From Lutjanus erythropterus (lineage: Eukaryota > Chordata > Actinopteri > Lutjaniformes > Lutjanidae), in NCBI GenBank assembly GCA_020091685.1, contig CM034600.1:338024-402023 (forward strand): 64,000 bases of DNA, written 5' to 3'. How positions within the stretch are numbered: the stretch's first letter is position 1; each line of letters begins with the position of its first letter. The notes below the pieces were generated by a model, which had not been told where the DNA came from, did no database searches, and saw only the letters and a program-made list of their open reading frames with translations. A program made the position numbers and the translations under genes. Shown one piece after another: positions 11,723-22,335 of this stretch.

Positions 11723-12329
11723 AGTTTACCTTGAAATGGCTTCTTGTAAAACATATTGAAAGCAAAGAAGAAGTGTGTAACGTTCAAGTTCAGCTGCATG
11801 TAGCATGTTGTTGCTGTCGGGCCACAAAACTTTTATCTTCATATTTTGACATTATTATTTTTCCATCAATCAATGCTGTTAGTCCCCCTTTATGAATGGC
11901 TGTGAATTTTACAAATATTTAACTGTTGAAAAGTATTAAAAACAGCTACTAACAAAGTCAAACATAGGGTTTTTTTTCATTTCCTGAAAAGTATCTGTTT
12001 TGGACATACAAGGTTTCTGCCTGACAGTGATGATGTGTTAGTATGGCCACTAATAAAGCTGGTTAAAAGAGGTTCTGGCCGTGTGCGGATTATTATACTC
12101 AATATGACAACTACCACACACGACAATAACCTCACTTGTGTACATTAAGGAATTTGTCACTTGCGTATGTTACGTAACTTAAATACGTTGCCCAAGTTAT
12201 TTGACCCATCCATCCACCACCACCCATCTCCTCCGTACAGACTTCCTCCCTCTTTATACACCTGACTCTGACAGCACACTGACACATAACACCAATGTCC
12301 ATTGGCAAGAATCTGGTGATACGATACGA
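11723..12329. other. Unassigned sequence, partly repeat-like
   Basis: Positions 12130-12285 contain 'tatgttacgtaact' and 'gacccatccatccaccacc', which loosely recall family H. The rest shows no recognisable feature. Confidence 0.4.
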
Positions 12330-12860
12330 ATTAGAGGATGACATGGGAGTAGATTTTCACTCCTGTCCCATTCCAATCCCATGTCAGAGTAAAAAAAAAT
12401 CCTGTCTCATTACAATCCTTTCTGTTCCTTCCCGTTCCTGTCAATCCACAGTCGACACGAAAATACACATATATGAAAAAAACTAACATATTGTTAGTAA
12501 AATTCCTGCTCTCATTGACTTTTGTCCCAGTCCTGTGATGAACAGTGAAACTGACTCCCACGAACTGTGCAGGAATGAAAAAATGTCACATACAGCAATT
12601 ATGATTCAAAGAAGGAACAATATTGTTTTTCAAATTTAACTGTCACAGTATAAAGAACACACCACTATGTGCAGAAATTTTCTCTAAAAAACTTAACTTT
12701 CAGAACAGTGAAACTAGATTACAACACTGCTGTGGAGGGTTTAAACAACACAAAATGAACCGCTGCCATGAATTTGTGCATGTATCACAATATCACTAGA
12801 CAGGTTTTTGAGAATCAAAACATATCATAATGCGCAAATGTATCGATATTTTCTTACACC
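12330..12860 (-). mobile_element. MITE family I, copy 1
   Basis: The stretch 'tcctgtgatgaacagtgaaa' followed by 'ctgactccca' near 12531 is the reverse complement of sequence near 31160-31200. The two copies therefore lie in opposite orientation. The interior is A-rich and non-coding. Ends were not resolved. Confidence 0.5.
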
Positions 12861-13014
12861 CCTACATAACACTAAAAGGGCTCCTCCAAAAATGATGCTA
12901 GTGTAGCTTGAAGCTCAGGGACACTAACCAAGCTGCTGTGTTTGACGTGTTGAAAGTGAGAGGAGGCTTCCCCAGTTACACACACATCCATGGCTGTCAT
13001 CATCGTCGATATTA

Positions 13015-13240
13015 TTGCATTACACATTCTTTTTTCATCCAGGTGACATTACTTTTAAGAGCTCATCAAATTCGCCGCAAGTAGCTGAAATAAAGCATTC
13101 AGAATCATTCATAAGCCTGTTTCTGTCCTCTTGTGCTGCTCCTCGGCTGTATGATTTAGTGGCAGCAGGATTTGGCCAATCTCTGAGGCGCAGGCTGAGT
13201 TATGGGCCGCAGACAGCCCCAGTGTAGTGTGTCAGCTGCA
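13015..13240. other. Unrepetitive island, candidate conserved non-coding element
   Basis: The block has no copy elsewhere in the window and includes AT-rich core words such as 'aatcattcataagcc'. An open frame of about 70 codons crosses it, but the translation looks random. Regulatory function is a guess from complexity alone. Confidence 0.25.
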
Positions 13241-13340
13241 AATCGATGTACACATCTAAATATAAACTTGTCTCATGTAACGCTGACAAAATCATCCCCA
13301 TTTTATTTTTCAATAAAAATCCAGCCATCGGACGGAGCCG

Positions 13341-13361
13341 TGTGTGTGTGTGTGTGTGTGT
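13341..13361. repeat. (TG)n microsatellite
   Basis: About ten TG units. It is paired with a CA run 100 bases downstream. Confidence 0.95.
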
Positions 13362-13463
13362 AAGAGTGTGTGAGGAGACAATGAGTGTTCATGATGTTAC
13401 TGCACTGCTGGATTTTGACTGAGCCATCATTCAGAGGTAGAGATAAAGGGAATCTCCCTCCCT

Positions 13464-13464
<1 letters not shown>

Positions 13465-13501
<37 letters not shown>
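13465..13501. repeat. (CA)n microsatellite
   Basis: About 18 CA units. This run is complementary to the TG run at 13341-13361. Confidence 0.95.
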
Positions 13502-13504
<3 letters not shown>

Positions 13505-13860
13505 AAACATGGTTTGCCCAGTTGAGGGCGGAGTAAGGTGAGAGTAAATTCTGATAGAAGACGGAGGAAGACAGGAAGGAGGTCCATGGCTTTGGGCCAG
13601 GCTGCTTTTTCCATGTCTACATGGACTTGTTCCTCAGGCTGAGAATAGCATTGACTTGTCCTCTGTTTCACACACATATATAACTGTCTCACTGGCAAGG
13701 TCATGTGACACTTTCACACACTGTCTCTTCTTTGTCTCAGCCTGACCTGTCCTCACTTGGTCCCAGATATAGCAAGACAACAACCAATAAGAACAATGTT
13801 GAATCAAGGCAGCTTTCAATGATCCGTCCTGTCAGTGAGAGCATATTGTCTCGCCGCTGT
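13502..13860. other. Unassigned sequence
   Basis: No gene, repeat family or structured element was recognised. Confidence 0.45.
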
Positions 13861-13879
13861 TCCCCGCCATGCTAATGCA

Positions 13880-14250
13880 GCGGCGGCCGGTGGGCCGGAG
13901 GAGGGCGGGGGGGCCTCGGAGGGGACTTGGGGAACAAGCTGGTGACACATTGATGGATCTCAGTCCTGCTTCGCATAATCATTCTCCTGGCCACTCGAGG
14001 ACAGAGAGCAAGGGAACAAGAGAGACAGAGGAGAGGAGGCAGAGACAAAGAGATGGACAAAGAAAGACGAGTGGGAAAATAGAGGAGAGGGAAAAGGGGG
14101 AATTAGAAAATTAAAATTGTAAGAAGGGAGAAGCGAAGAGGAAGCGAAGAGGTGCTGCAGAGCACTTGGATGGAGAAACTGGGATGAGTGGGAGGGAGGA
14201 GGATGGAGGAGGATGGAGTCAGAGGGTGGGGTGGGGGGGTTTGTAAAGGA
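13880..14250 (+). other. G-rich then purine-rich tract
   Basis: Positions 13882-13935 carry repeated G runs, including one of seven at 13907-13913, a G-quadruplex-prone pattern. Positions 13990-14240 are mainly G and A. Frames crossing it give repetitive arginine/glutamate-rich translations that I regard as compositional. Confidence 0.6.
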
Positions 14251-14259
14251 GGGCCGAGG

Positions 14260-14600
14260 GAGCCGAGCATGTTGAAGGCTTGGAGAGATCAGAGCTGCAG
14301 CTGTAGCTGGCGATAGAGGCGCGCGTGTTAACACGCTACCCCGCTCCCCTCGTACATCTGTTCATTCATTCCCCTTCGCTCGGAGCCGGGCGCCGCCAGG
14401 TGATCATTTTCTCTGTGAATTAGGACTCCCGGCAGAGTACAGTCCATTAGGGCGGATCGCTGTGTATCAGTGTCTCTCGCAACCAATTGAGCATGAGAAA
14501 GCAAGCACACACAAGTAGCGGCTGTCGCCAAGAGCCGGCGCAGCATTGTACAAATGTGACACTTGTTTTATCATGTCCCGCTGCTACAGGACAACTGCAA
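14260..14600. other. GC-balanced unique island, candidate conserved non-coding element
   Basis: It is GC-rich relative to its surroundings, unrepetitive, and contains palindromic GCGCGCGTGTTAACACGC near 14320. It also has a GCCAG/GTGATC donor-like site near 14400, but the frames on both strands give no recognisable protein. Confidence 0.3.
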
Positions 14601-15698
14601 TAGTTGCAGTTTTACACTGATTTAAGACAGCATATACCACCGTTTCTGTACATTTTGATTATCATTTACTTTTTTGCCTGTTTTTTTGTTTGTGTTATTG
14701 CTCTTATCTGCATGCTCTCTAAAATGTTGTAACTTAACATCAGCCATTTTGAAACAGACACCAGTAGATGAACTAATAACACTAATTTCCCTCATATCTG
14801 CCTGTGTCAGCTAGAACTGTTCTGCACCACAAAGACCTCTCTGTTTCTTCTTCAGCTGATACAAAACAAGGGCTTTTAACATGGAGGAAATAACACTGCA
14901 TCCCTCTTCATTTCATAGTTGGTTGTAAAATTGCATGACACGTGTTATAGGGGAGAACGGGGTAAGATGAGTCAGTGGGTAAGTTGACTCACCCCTTCTT
15001 TCTCTGCACCTTGGCTTATTTGTTAATAGGTTAATAATTTCAGGACGCGTCCACCATCTCTACCAGGCTGTGATGGTGAGAAGCATACAGGAGGAGTGGA
15101 AAGTATTTTTTTACTCAAGAAACTTTTTTTGCTTGTCACAGTACATTTTCTGCATATAAAGTATAATGACTGTTATGTGAAAGCAAATTTATCCAGGTCT
15201 AAAAATGTGTTATACTTGTTGGTGATTTGCCGATGTATAAAACCATGTGAGTCGTTTAGTGAAAGATTAGCCTGAATTGCTAAGCTAGGCAGTTTTTGGG
15301 GGGCAAAGTGAGCCAACAGGTTTGGGCTAAATTGAGCTAATAGTTCAACTGAAAACTTCAGTGTAGTATTACACAACTGGTTTGGTTTATCATGTATTAA
15401 TCATGTCAAGAATCTAAAAGAGAACAACCAGCTCGGGTCAAGACCCCTTTTTCTTCATCACATAATTTTATTAGGATTGTTTGACCAATGGCAATACGGT
15501 GTTTAAGGACATCATGGCAGAGATGGTGACTTGATCATAAGTAATATAATTATAACAAAAACACGTTTGCAACTGTCAGTGTTCACCACAGCCATGTATA
15601 GGTGAACTGAACTCAGAAACTGGGGTGGTAAATCACAAACAATAACCAAATGTTAATTTTTCTTTAACTTTACTAGTTAGTTTTGGTTCTTAACTTAA

Positions 15699-16773
15699 CC
15701 CTCCTATTATCCTTGGGGTCAATTTGACCCCATTCAATGTTTATCACTCAAAAAATAATAGTTGACTTTTTTTTTTGCTTCATATTTCACGACTTTTCCT
15801 AATTTGATGGGTACAATTGATTAAGCATAAAATTATCATGATGATATTTTTTCAACGTGCTGAACACATATTACACGCATCAGTGTTCCTCTGGGGTCAA
15901 TTTGACCCCAAGCTGTTTTAGCTGTGTAAAACTTGTCTGTCTGTGTGTGACCCATGTGTGACCTAACATCCCCACACCTGCAGGTACAGAGTTGATACTT
16001 TTGAATTGATACATGACATGGGGGAGGGGGAACAATATTGGCAGGTGTCGGGTTTGTCCCATCCGAAATGATTCTAAGACCAGCATGACCTGTTCACTAT
16101 GCACGAAATATGTCTGCAAGGAGAATGAACACACTCTCTGCACATCCTGTGTAAAGTAGTGCAGACTTGGAAGCTTGACTGTGGGCATAAAGAACTGTTC
16201 CATGTTCTGACTATCTGACTGATGTTCTCATTATGATTTTCTGTTTCATAAATGGGTGAATTTTCAAACATGTAAACCCCCTCACACTCACCAAAAAACA
16301 AAAAAAAAACAACCAAAAAAGCCAAAACAAAAAAACAAAAAAACAAAAAAAAAGGATAACAACAGAGGAGGGATGACTGAGACTTTATAGTGACTAACCA
16401 CAAATATGTTACGAAAAAAGGAGATAAAAATAAGTAAATAAATATGTTTATGAGAGGATGGGGGGTCACCAACATCAATAAATATGGTTCATTCTGTGAG
16501 GGTCATGAATGTGCACCCCAAATTAGAAAAGATTTGGATGAAAGATTTTAAAGATACACTAACTCTAAAACTGAAAATTTGACCTGATGGTGGCACTGCA
16601 GGAAAGGTCATATCATCACCAAAACCAATACGGGTTCGTACTCTTGTGGTCATTAATGTTGTCAGTAAATTTGAAAAGATGTGGATGAGAACTTTTCAAG
16701 ATAAATTAATTCTAATTAATTTCCTCTAACCAAGGGTAAAATGTGTTAGTGATATTTGAGGATGATAGGAGGG
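15699..16773 (+). mobile_element. piggyBac-family element, decayed, with TTAA target duplication
   Basis: TTAA at 15695-15698 and 16774-16777 flanks matched ends: CCCTCCTATTATCCT on the left, and CCCTCCTATCATCCT on the right when read in reverse. TTAA duplication with CCC ends is the piggyBac signature. Subterminal copies of 'ggggtcaatttgacccc' lie near 15715 and 15893. At 1,075 bases it is too short for a full transposase of about 600 residues. Only the last coding segment is visible. It sits inside the family D element, so it inserted later. A C- and A-rich region lies near 16295-16352. Confidence 0.85.
16010..16159 (+). pseudogene. piggyBac transposase C-terminal cysteine-rich domain, remnant
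   Basis: This 49-codon frame lies between a stop at 16007-16009 and a TAG at 16157-16159. It encodes eight spaced metal-ligand candidates. These are CRVC at about residue 13, CSLC at about residue 29, then a single C (KYVC), one H (NEH), and a final CTSC three codons before the stop. Piggybac transposases end in just such a cross-brace zinc-binding domain that binds the element's ends. The catalytic aspartates and all upstream domains are absent. The zinc-ligand pattern has stayed intact while the rest has vanished, which may be chance or recent activity of the parent family. Expression as a separate protein is unlikely because no in-frame upstream coding sequence remains. Confidence 0.75.
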
Positions 16774-17214
16774 TTAACTTTAAGAAAAGATATATAACTA
16801 TTTGTTCAGGTAAAATGTATTATAAAATTACCTCTTACTTTTCAATACTTTTTTAATGATGCTCAGGTTTAATTTTGAAAAGTCAGATGGTCAATTTACC
16901 CCCAGATGGTTCAACTTACCCACTGACTCAGATCAAATTGTCCCTAACCTGAGTCATATAAAGCCATTGGTCTTCTATCAATTGAAATGATCAGAATGCA
17001 TCTTTAACAAAGGGTAAATGCTTTCATCGTACTTATTTTTCATTGCCTAGAGGGCAATACGGGTAAAAAAAAATACCTCATCTTACCCCACTCTCCCCTA
17101 GGTTTATCTTCTCTGGTGTCTCACAGAGCTCAAAATGAAATGATGAATTATTAGCAACTGCACTGTGTTTATCATAGATGGTGCCCTAATGATGTGCCAC
17201 ATTCTTGTTAACTT

Positions 17215-17560
17215 TTACAGAGGAGTCATAGACAGCATCCTGACAAAAACATCACAAACTGGCATGATGGGATGTGCCTGGCTCAGGACAGGAGGACTCT
17301 ACAGCGGGTGATTATCTGCCATTGGTAGCCACCTACTGATCAGTGATATCAAAGAGGTGAGATGCCTGCAGAGCTCAGAGGATTTTAAAAGACAACACCC
17401 CCACAGTCTGTTCACTCTGCTGCAGTCTGACAAGAGATACAGAAGTATCCAGAGCTGTTCCACCACACTGATGAGCAGCCCCTTCCCTCAGGCTGTGAGA
17501 CTGAAGAATTCATCGTCAGCACTCCATGAAAATTGTCAGTTGAATCCTTGACTCCCTTAA
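17215..17560 (+). pseudogene. LINE C-terminal fragment
   Basis: A plus-strand reading near 17216 gives a RGVIDSILT-like segment. From about 17357 there follow SEDFKRQHPHSLFTLLQSDK, a RYRSIQS-like box, and SPFPQAVRLKNSS. This order matches the last hundred residues of many fish non-LTR retrotransposon polymerases (HPLH..FTLLPSGRRYRS...F.PQAIRLLN). A stop near 17323 breaks the frame. No reverse transcriptase core is present here. Confidence 0.65.
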
Positions 17561-18554
17561 TCAGACCAGGTGGGAGGTGGTGTCATTCATGTGTCGGTTT
17601 GTGAAGCTTGTATAGTGTTGGGGGACTATGGCTCCGACACATCACAGAGCCATGTTTCAGGTCAGCCCCAAAAAATCCTGAATGGTCTAACTTCACAATG
17701 AAGTAGTGTTTTCACAAATTTTCAGCAGCTATTTTCTAACACGTAGAATGTATGTAGAAGAAAAACATATGAATTCCTTTTACACAGACATTAACAATTA
17801 AGCCAAATGGGCAAATGACCCACACCACTTCCTTGGTATACTGAGGGGATATCACAGTGGCAGTCCTTGTGATTTCTTTGTCTGAAGATGAGTTATTTAT
17901 TCATAACTAACCAAATTTTCTGAAGTGAACTTTGTTTCTATAAAATTTAAAATGAGTCTCTCGTTGTCGACGTTGACTGTAGACTGGAGGGGAATCACTA
18001 AAGATGTCAGATTGATTCTGACTAAAGAAAAGTGAGGATGTGAAACTTTTAAAAAATAGAACCAGGGTGACCTTATTTTAAAAAAAAACACGTCACTTAA
18101 CATGTTCACTGCTGGATGAAGCCGGTTAGGTAACTGTCACTGGGAAAAACTGAAACAATCTGATGTTTGCTCTTTGACATCACTTCCAGTTGGGAAGCAG
18201 TGTAAGGTGTGGAAGCACCCATTAAAACACTGCATGGTCTTGGGTGCATTTAGTATTTAGAGGTCTCTGAGTTTCTGTCATGATAGCAGAGGTTTCTAAG
18301 CTGCACCTTATATATTATCAGGGTGATAATATATAACAGGGCTATTGATGATTTAAGAACACACACCTACTCACTGTCTAATCCTGTGTGTGTTTTCTGT
18401 ATTTAACAGTGTGCATGCTGTTTTAACATATTTATCAGAGTTTATTATGGCACATCGGATCAACGTTGCTTTAAGTTGTTGTTTAAGTCTTGTGTTAACT
18501 ATGATGAGTCGGCTTGGCAAAATTAATTGAGGAAACTTTTGGAAGGACAGATAG
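17561..18554. other. Unassigned sequence
   Basis: Apart from the hairpin at 18308-18336, no gene or repeat family was recognised. Confidence 0.45.
18308..18336. repeat. Perfect AT-rich hairpin
   Basis: TTATATATTATC and GATAATATATAA are exact complements separated by the 5-base loop AGGGT. Confidence 0.9.
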
Positions 18555-18850
18555 TACAGCTTAAAGGATAACTTAATTATTTTCAACCTGGGCTTTCATT
18601 TCCTAGTTTTTGCCGTCATGATGATTGATTGTGTTAACTTACTCCTCTGTAGAGCTTGACGTACCTCCAGTTTGTCTGCAGCGCTGCTCTCCAGTACACA
18701 GCCAGAGGGCAAACACATTCTTCAACAGCTCAACCCTGAAAGCAATTAATAGACTCTGGACACGAAGACGGACACACAGCAACAGGTCCTGTTTTGACAT
18801 CGGTGTCTGATTGTCGCACGCATGCTGTAACAGGTAGAATGAGGGGCATC
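18555..18850 (+). repeat. Partial MITE (TTAAAGGATAACTT end)
   Basis: The start 'cttaaaggataactt' followed by 'ttttcaacctgggctttcat' resembles the left end of an abundant fish MITE. The right end was not found. Confidence 0.45.
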
Positions 18851-18959
18851 ATGATATGTGGATTACTTTCAAAATGACATGTGACCTGTGGACAGTTCAG
18901 ACCTGCAAACTCAAAAAATACTGGTGCTGATGCTGGTACACTGCTATACTTTACATTAT

Positions 18960-19200
18960 AAAAAGGTTGGGAAAGATTTGATTGGTTACGTTTGGACGTC
19001 CTTCAACTTGATTTGTGACGTAAGTCACATGACGTTAAACATGTGGTTAACGTTAAAAAACGTTTGCAGTTTGGTTTGGTTTAGGCAACAGAACTACTTG
19101 GTTAGGTTTAAAAAGGTCATGGCTTGGGTTCAAATACGTTAGTATGTTATGTTAAATATGTCATGTGACATAAGTGATGTAATGTTACATCATTTAAAAC
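18960..19200 (+). repeat. Dispersed repeat family H-like, copy related to 53.7 kb
   Basis: It shares 'aagtcacatgacgttaaaca', 'tgtggttaacgtt', 'gcagtttggtt', 'aactacttggtt' and 'aggttta' with 53690-53920, in the same orientation. Confidence 0.65.
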
Positions 19201-19259
19201 TTTAAACTTAAATGATGACTTTTGGTTTCACAGAATGAAAATCAAAACCATTATTATGT

Positions 19260-20412
19260 TTTTATGTTTGGCGTCAGAACTCCACAACAAGCTGATTTTA
19301 GTCTGATTTTAGTTCTGTTTTGGTCTCCAAGAGAAAAATGATCCGGCTGATCTGACTCTCAGCTGCTGAAGGCTCCATCATGTAACAGACTTATTACTTT
19401 AGTTTTAATGCATTTGAGGGGAATTATTATTTTTATTTTGCACCATTGCATGCCGTCTTCCCAACATCAAGACCATTTTCAGGCTGAATGGATGGAACAA
19501 TAACACAAAGAAAAGACAGCATCTCAGTGTGTCCATTAGTGCATATCAAACACGACAGACGTAACAAGATGAACAAGATGAAAAATATGTAGTAAGATGA
19601 AAAAATATGATGACAAAAACCTTAACAAGATGAAAAAGATGACAAAAAAAGATGGACCAACACAAGAAGACATATGATGAAAAAGATGTAAACATCTAAA
19701 AAGAAGGAAAACAAGTAATAATGCAAAAAGGATGTAAAAACGTAACGAGATTAAAAAAAACAACGAAAAAGACGTACCATGATGAAAAACACACAAAAAA
19801 ATTCAGATGAAAAAGATGAAAAAGAGATGAGACAAAGAATACGCAACAAGACATAACAATGTTACAAGACCAAAAAAAGTGTGTAAGATGTAACAAGATG
19901 AGAAGACACACGATGAAAAAGATAACAATACAAAAAAATGACAACATGAAAAAACTAAGAAAACAAAACAAAACATAACACAAAAAACAACGTAAAAGAT
20001 GCAACAAGACAAAAAAGACATACGATGAAAAACATACTAGGGATAAGATAAAACACTAACATGATGGAAAAGACATAACAGTACTAAATATTATGGAAAA
20101 TACATGCCAAGACAAAAAAGACATAACAAGATGAGACAGACAAGAGGGGGAGGCTCGTCTGCAGAGAAAAGCTGAGGTTCAGTTACCTTTCTATTTTTCT
20201 TTATCTTTCTTTATCTCTGAAACAGTCAGTAGAAATGTCCTTCAGAGGACGTCTTTTTACTTTTATACTTAGAGTATATTTCAGAGCCTGTACTTTTTAC
20301 CTTTAATGTAGTAATGAAGTTGAATCAGTACTTCTACTTTTACCACAGTCTCTTTTTTACACAAGTATCAGTAGTTGTACTTGAGTTCAGAGTGTGTGGA
20401 CTCCTCCTCTGC
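19260..20412 (-). mobile_element. MITE family B, copy 1, with internal minisatellite
   Basis: Both flanks match the copy at 25195-26068. The left shares 'gcatttgaggggaattatta', 'cttcccaacatcaaga' and 'tgtgtccattagtgcatat'. The right shares 'gctgaggttcagtta', 'cagtcagtagaaatgtcctt' and 'tttcagagcctgtact'. Between them, about 19555-20138 is a degenerate tandem array of words such as AACAAGATGAAAAAGAT and AACAAGACAAAAAAG. It has no coding capacity. Confidence 0.8.
19555..20138. repeat. A-rich degenerate minisatellite array (family B copy 1)
   Basis: ACAAGAYRAAAAAGA-type words recur about every 15-30 bases. The plus strand is very T-poor, so reverse-strand frames stay open and translate to long Phe/Leu/Val/Ser-rich strings. 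These are compositional, not genes. Confidence 0.85.
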
Positions 20413-20529
20413 TCAGCGGTACACAATGGAAGGCAAATTGCAGTTGAGCAAAAGCGTGTCCTTTAATTCAAATGTGTTTAATAAAACAGACAGTGGGAGA
20501 GGCGGTGTAAGACTAATTACATACATGTG

Positions 20530-20530
<1 letters not shown>

Positions 20531-20598
<68 letters not shown>
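20531..20598. repeat. Compound (GT)n(GA)n microsatellite
   Basis: About ten GT units are followed directly by about 23 GA units. Confidence 0.95.
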
Positions 20599-20605
<7 letters not shown>

Positions 20606-20793
20606 GACTGCAGACAGAGAAAGAGAGATGAATAAAAGTAGAGCGCTAATCCAGTGATGAATCTGTGTGTATTTTGGTGCTGGCAGCTCTGATTTATCAC
20701 TAACACTTTATTCAAGGTCCTGAAATTAGTAAGTCGCTCCACAAGATGGAAACCCCCGACTTCAGAGATGGTGACAAACTGGGTGTCTGCAGC

Positions 20794-20826
20794 TGTGTGT
20801 GTGTGTGTGTGTCTGTGTGTGTGTCT
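20794..20826. repeat. (GT)n microsatellite
   Basis: A GT run with one GTCT interruption. Confidence 0.9.
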
Positions 20827-20918
20827 TTACGTGCCTGCATTTAATGTGTTCACCTGCGTGGATTGCTCAGGATGGCATGTTATAATATTCAAGTCTGCAT
20901 CTATGTGTGTTTTTAATG

Positions 20919-20950
20919 CGTGTGTGTGTGTGTGTGTGTGTATGTGTGTG
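20919..20950. repeat. (GT)n microsatellite
   Basis: A GT run of about 11 units with a TATG interruption near the right end. Confidence 0.9.
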
Positions 20951-21117
20951 ATGTGCAGTCAGACGGCCGGTGCCAGTCATGAACAGAGCTAATAGAAACA
21001 CTTTTACCTCTGGGACAAAAGTTTCTTCAAGGTGCACATCCACTTCCCGGAAGATGAACAAAATATTAGCTGAATGATAGAGCGGAGCAGACTGAGGCTA
21101 TTATAAAGGAGAAAGGT

Positions 21118-21139
21118 GGAGGGGGGTGGGGGGGGGGGC
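21118..21139 (+). repeat. Poly-G tract
   Basis: A run of about 20 G bases is broken only by an A and a single T, a strong G-quadruplex-prone sequence. Confidence 0.9.
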
Positions 21140-21308
21140 TGCTCCTGAGGACATTATGAGGAGCGGTACGGCGGCTGATGATGAAAAGGCTGCAGGCTCT
21201 GGCAGGGAGAATTTGTTGAGATATAGGCGTGATACAGCAGGCCCCGGGCTCAGGGCGGACGCTGCCGGGGCTGAGGCTCAGAGATAATACCAAGTGCCTT
21301 TCTACAAC

Positions 21309-21340
<32 letters not shown>
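21309..21340. repeat. (CT)n microsatellite
   Basis: CT units with one TTT interruption at about 21322. Confidence 0.9.
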
Positions 21341-21691
21341 GCTGCGTCCTCACTCTGTCTCAGTGTCTCTCGCTCACTCACCTGTTGGACAGTAAAGCTT
21401 TACATTCCAGTGTCCCTCCTCCCTCATCTCGTTCCCATTTCATCCTCTCTAATAGTCTTTGTCCACTTCTGAAGGAGCTTTTGTTTTTGGCAGAATATGG
21501 CAGAATGTTTTCATTAGCAGGGTTGGAAAAAAGTAATCCATTACACTCACTGATTACCTGTTAAACAATAGAGACAGTAACGTAATCCAAGTATTACAAC
21601 ATTTAAGTCATGTAACTTGATTAATTTCCATTACATGTGGATTATCTCAATATAATATATGGTGACATTGTTCAGTGAAAGATAGTGTTTT

Positions 21692-22335
21692 TTAGGGCTG
21701 CAACTAATGATTGTTCATATTATTCTATTCCATTATTATTGATTGATCCAGTAATCGATTAATTCTTTGGCCCATAAAATGTCGATCAAAGTCCAAGATG
21801 ACATCCTCAAATGTCTTGTTTTGTTCACAACTCAAATATATTTAGTTTACTGTCAGAGAGGAGTGAAGAAAGCAGAAAATATTCACATTGAAGAAGCTGA
21901 AATTAAAGAATTTTAATATATATTTGGTTTTTGTCCACTTTATTTTTAGAGCTTTGCCATTTAACATACAAGACATTAAGATTTCAATATTCTTTTTGTT
22001 AAAAATTTGGACTAAAAGCAGTTAATCAAGTAACTAATGCTGTCACAATCTAGTCATCTGAAAAATAATCTGTTCAAGTCTTTCCTGTAATGACTATTAT
22101 CATTACTGAGTAATCCATTTTTTCCCCATTAATCAGTAACTTTTTTGGTCCAAAAATGTCAGAAAATGTCAGAAAAATATTGATCAAAGTCCAAGATGAC
22201 GTCCTCAAATGTCTCGTTTTGTCCTCAACTCAAATATAAATATAAAAAATGGCTCAAAATGATGAATTGATCATCAAAATTGATGCAAGTTAATGTAATA
22301 ATAGATTAATAATAGATTAATTGTTGCAGCTCTAA
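21692..22335. mobile_element. hAT-type MITE pair or tandem copy
   Basis: The left end TTAGGGCTGCAACTAATGAT and the right end, read in reverse, TTAGAGCTGCAACAATTAAT match the well-known fish MITE with GAGCTGCAACTAA ends. The block 'gatcaaagtccaagatga' plus 'cctcaaatgtct' occurs twice, at about 21784 and 22183. This could be two copies back to back or an internal duplication. Confidence 0.75.

Larger units (their letters stand above)
14948..17100. mobile_element. MITE family D with matching TIRs, interrupted by piggyBac
   Basis: The left end TAGGGGAGAACGGGGTAAGA and the right end, read in reverse, TAGGGGAGAGTGGGGTAAGA are terminal inverted repeats. An inner inverted pair supports this: 'gtgggtaagttgactc' near 14975 and 'aacttacccactgactc' near 16911. 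Removing the piggyBac remnant at 15699-16773 leaves an element of about 1.08 kb with no coding capacity. The ends resemble an abundant fish family with GGGGAGA-type termini. The superfamily is not certain. Confidence 0.75.

Noticed and set aside
16074-16478. Minus-strand frames across the piggyBac remnant
   Set aside because: They are antisense to the cysteine-rich domain and to A-rich 3' sequence.
19536-20021. Hydrophobic reverse-strand frames resembling membrane proteins
   Set aside because: Same minisatellite cause, in family B copy 1.
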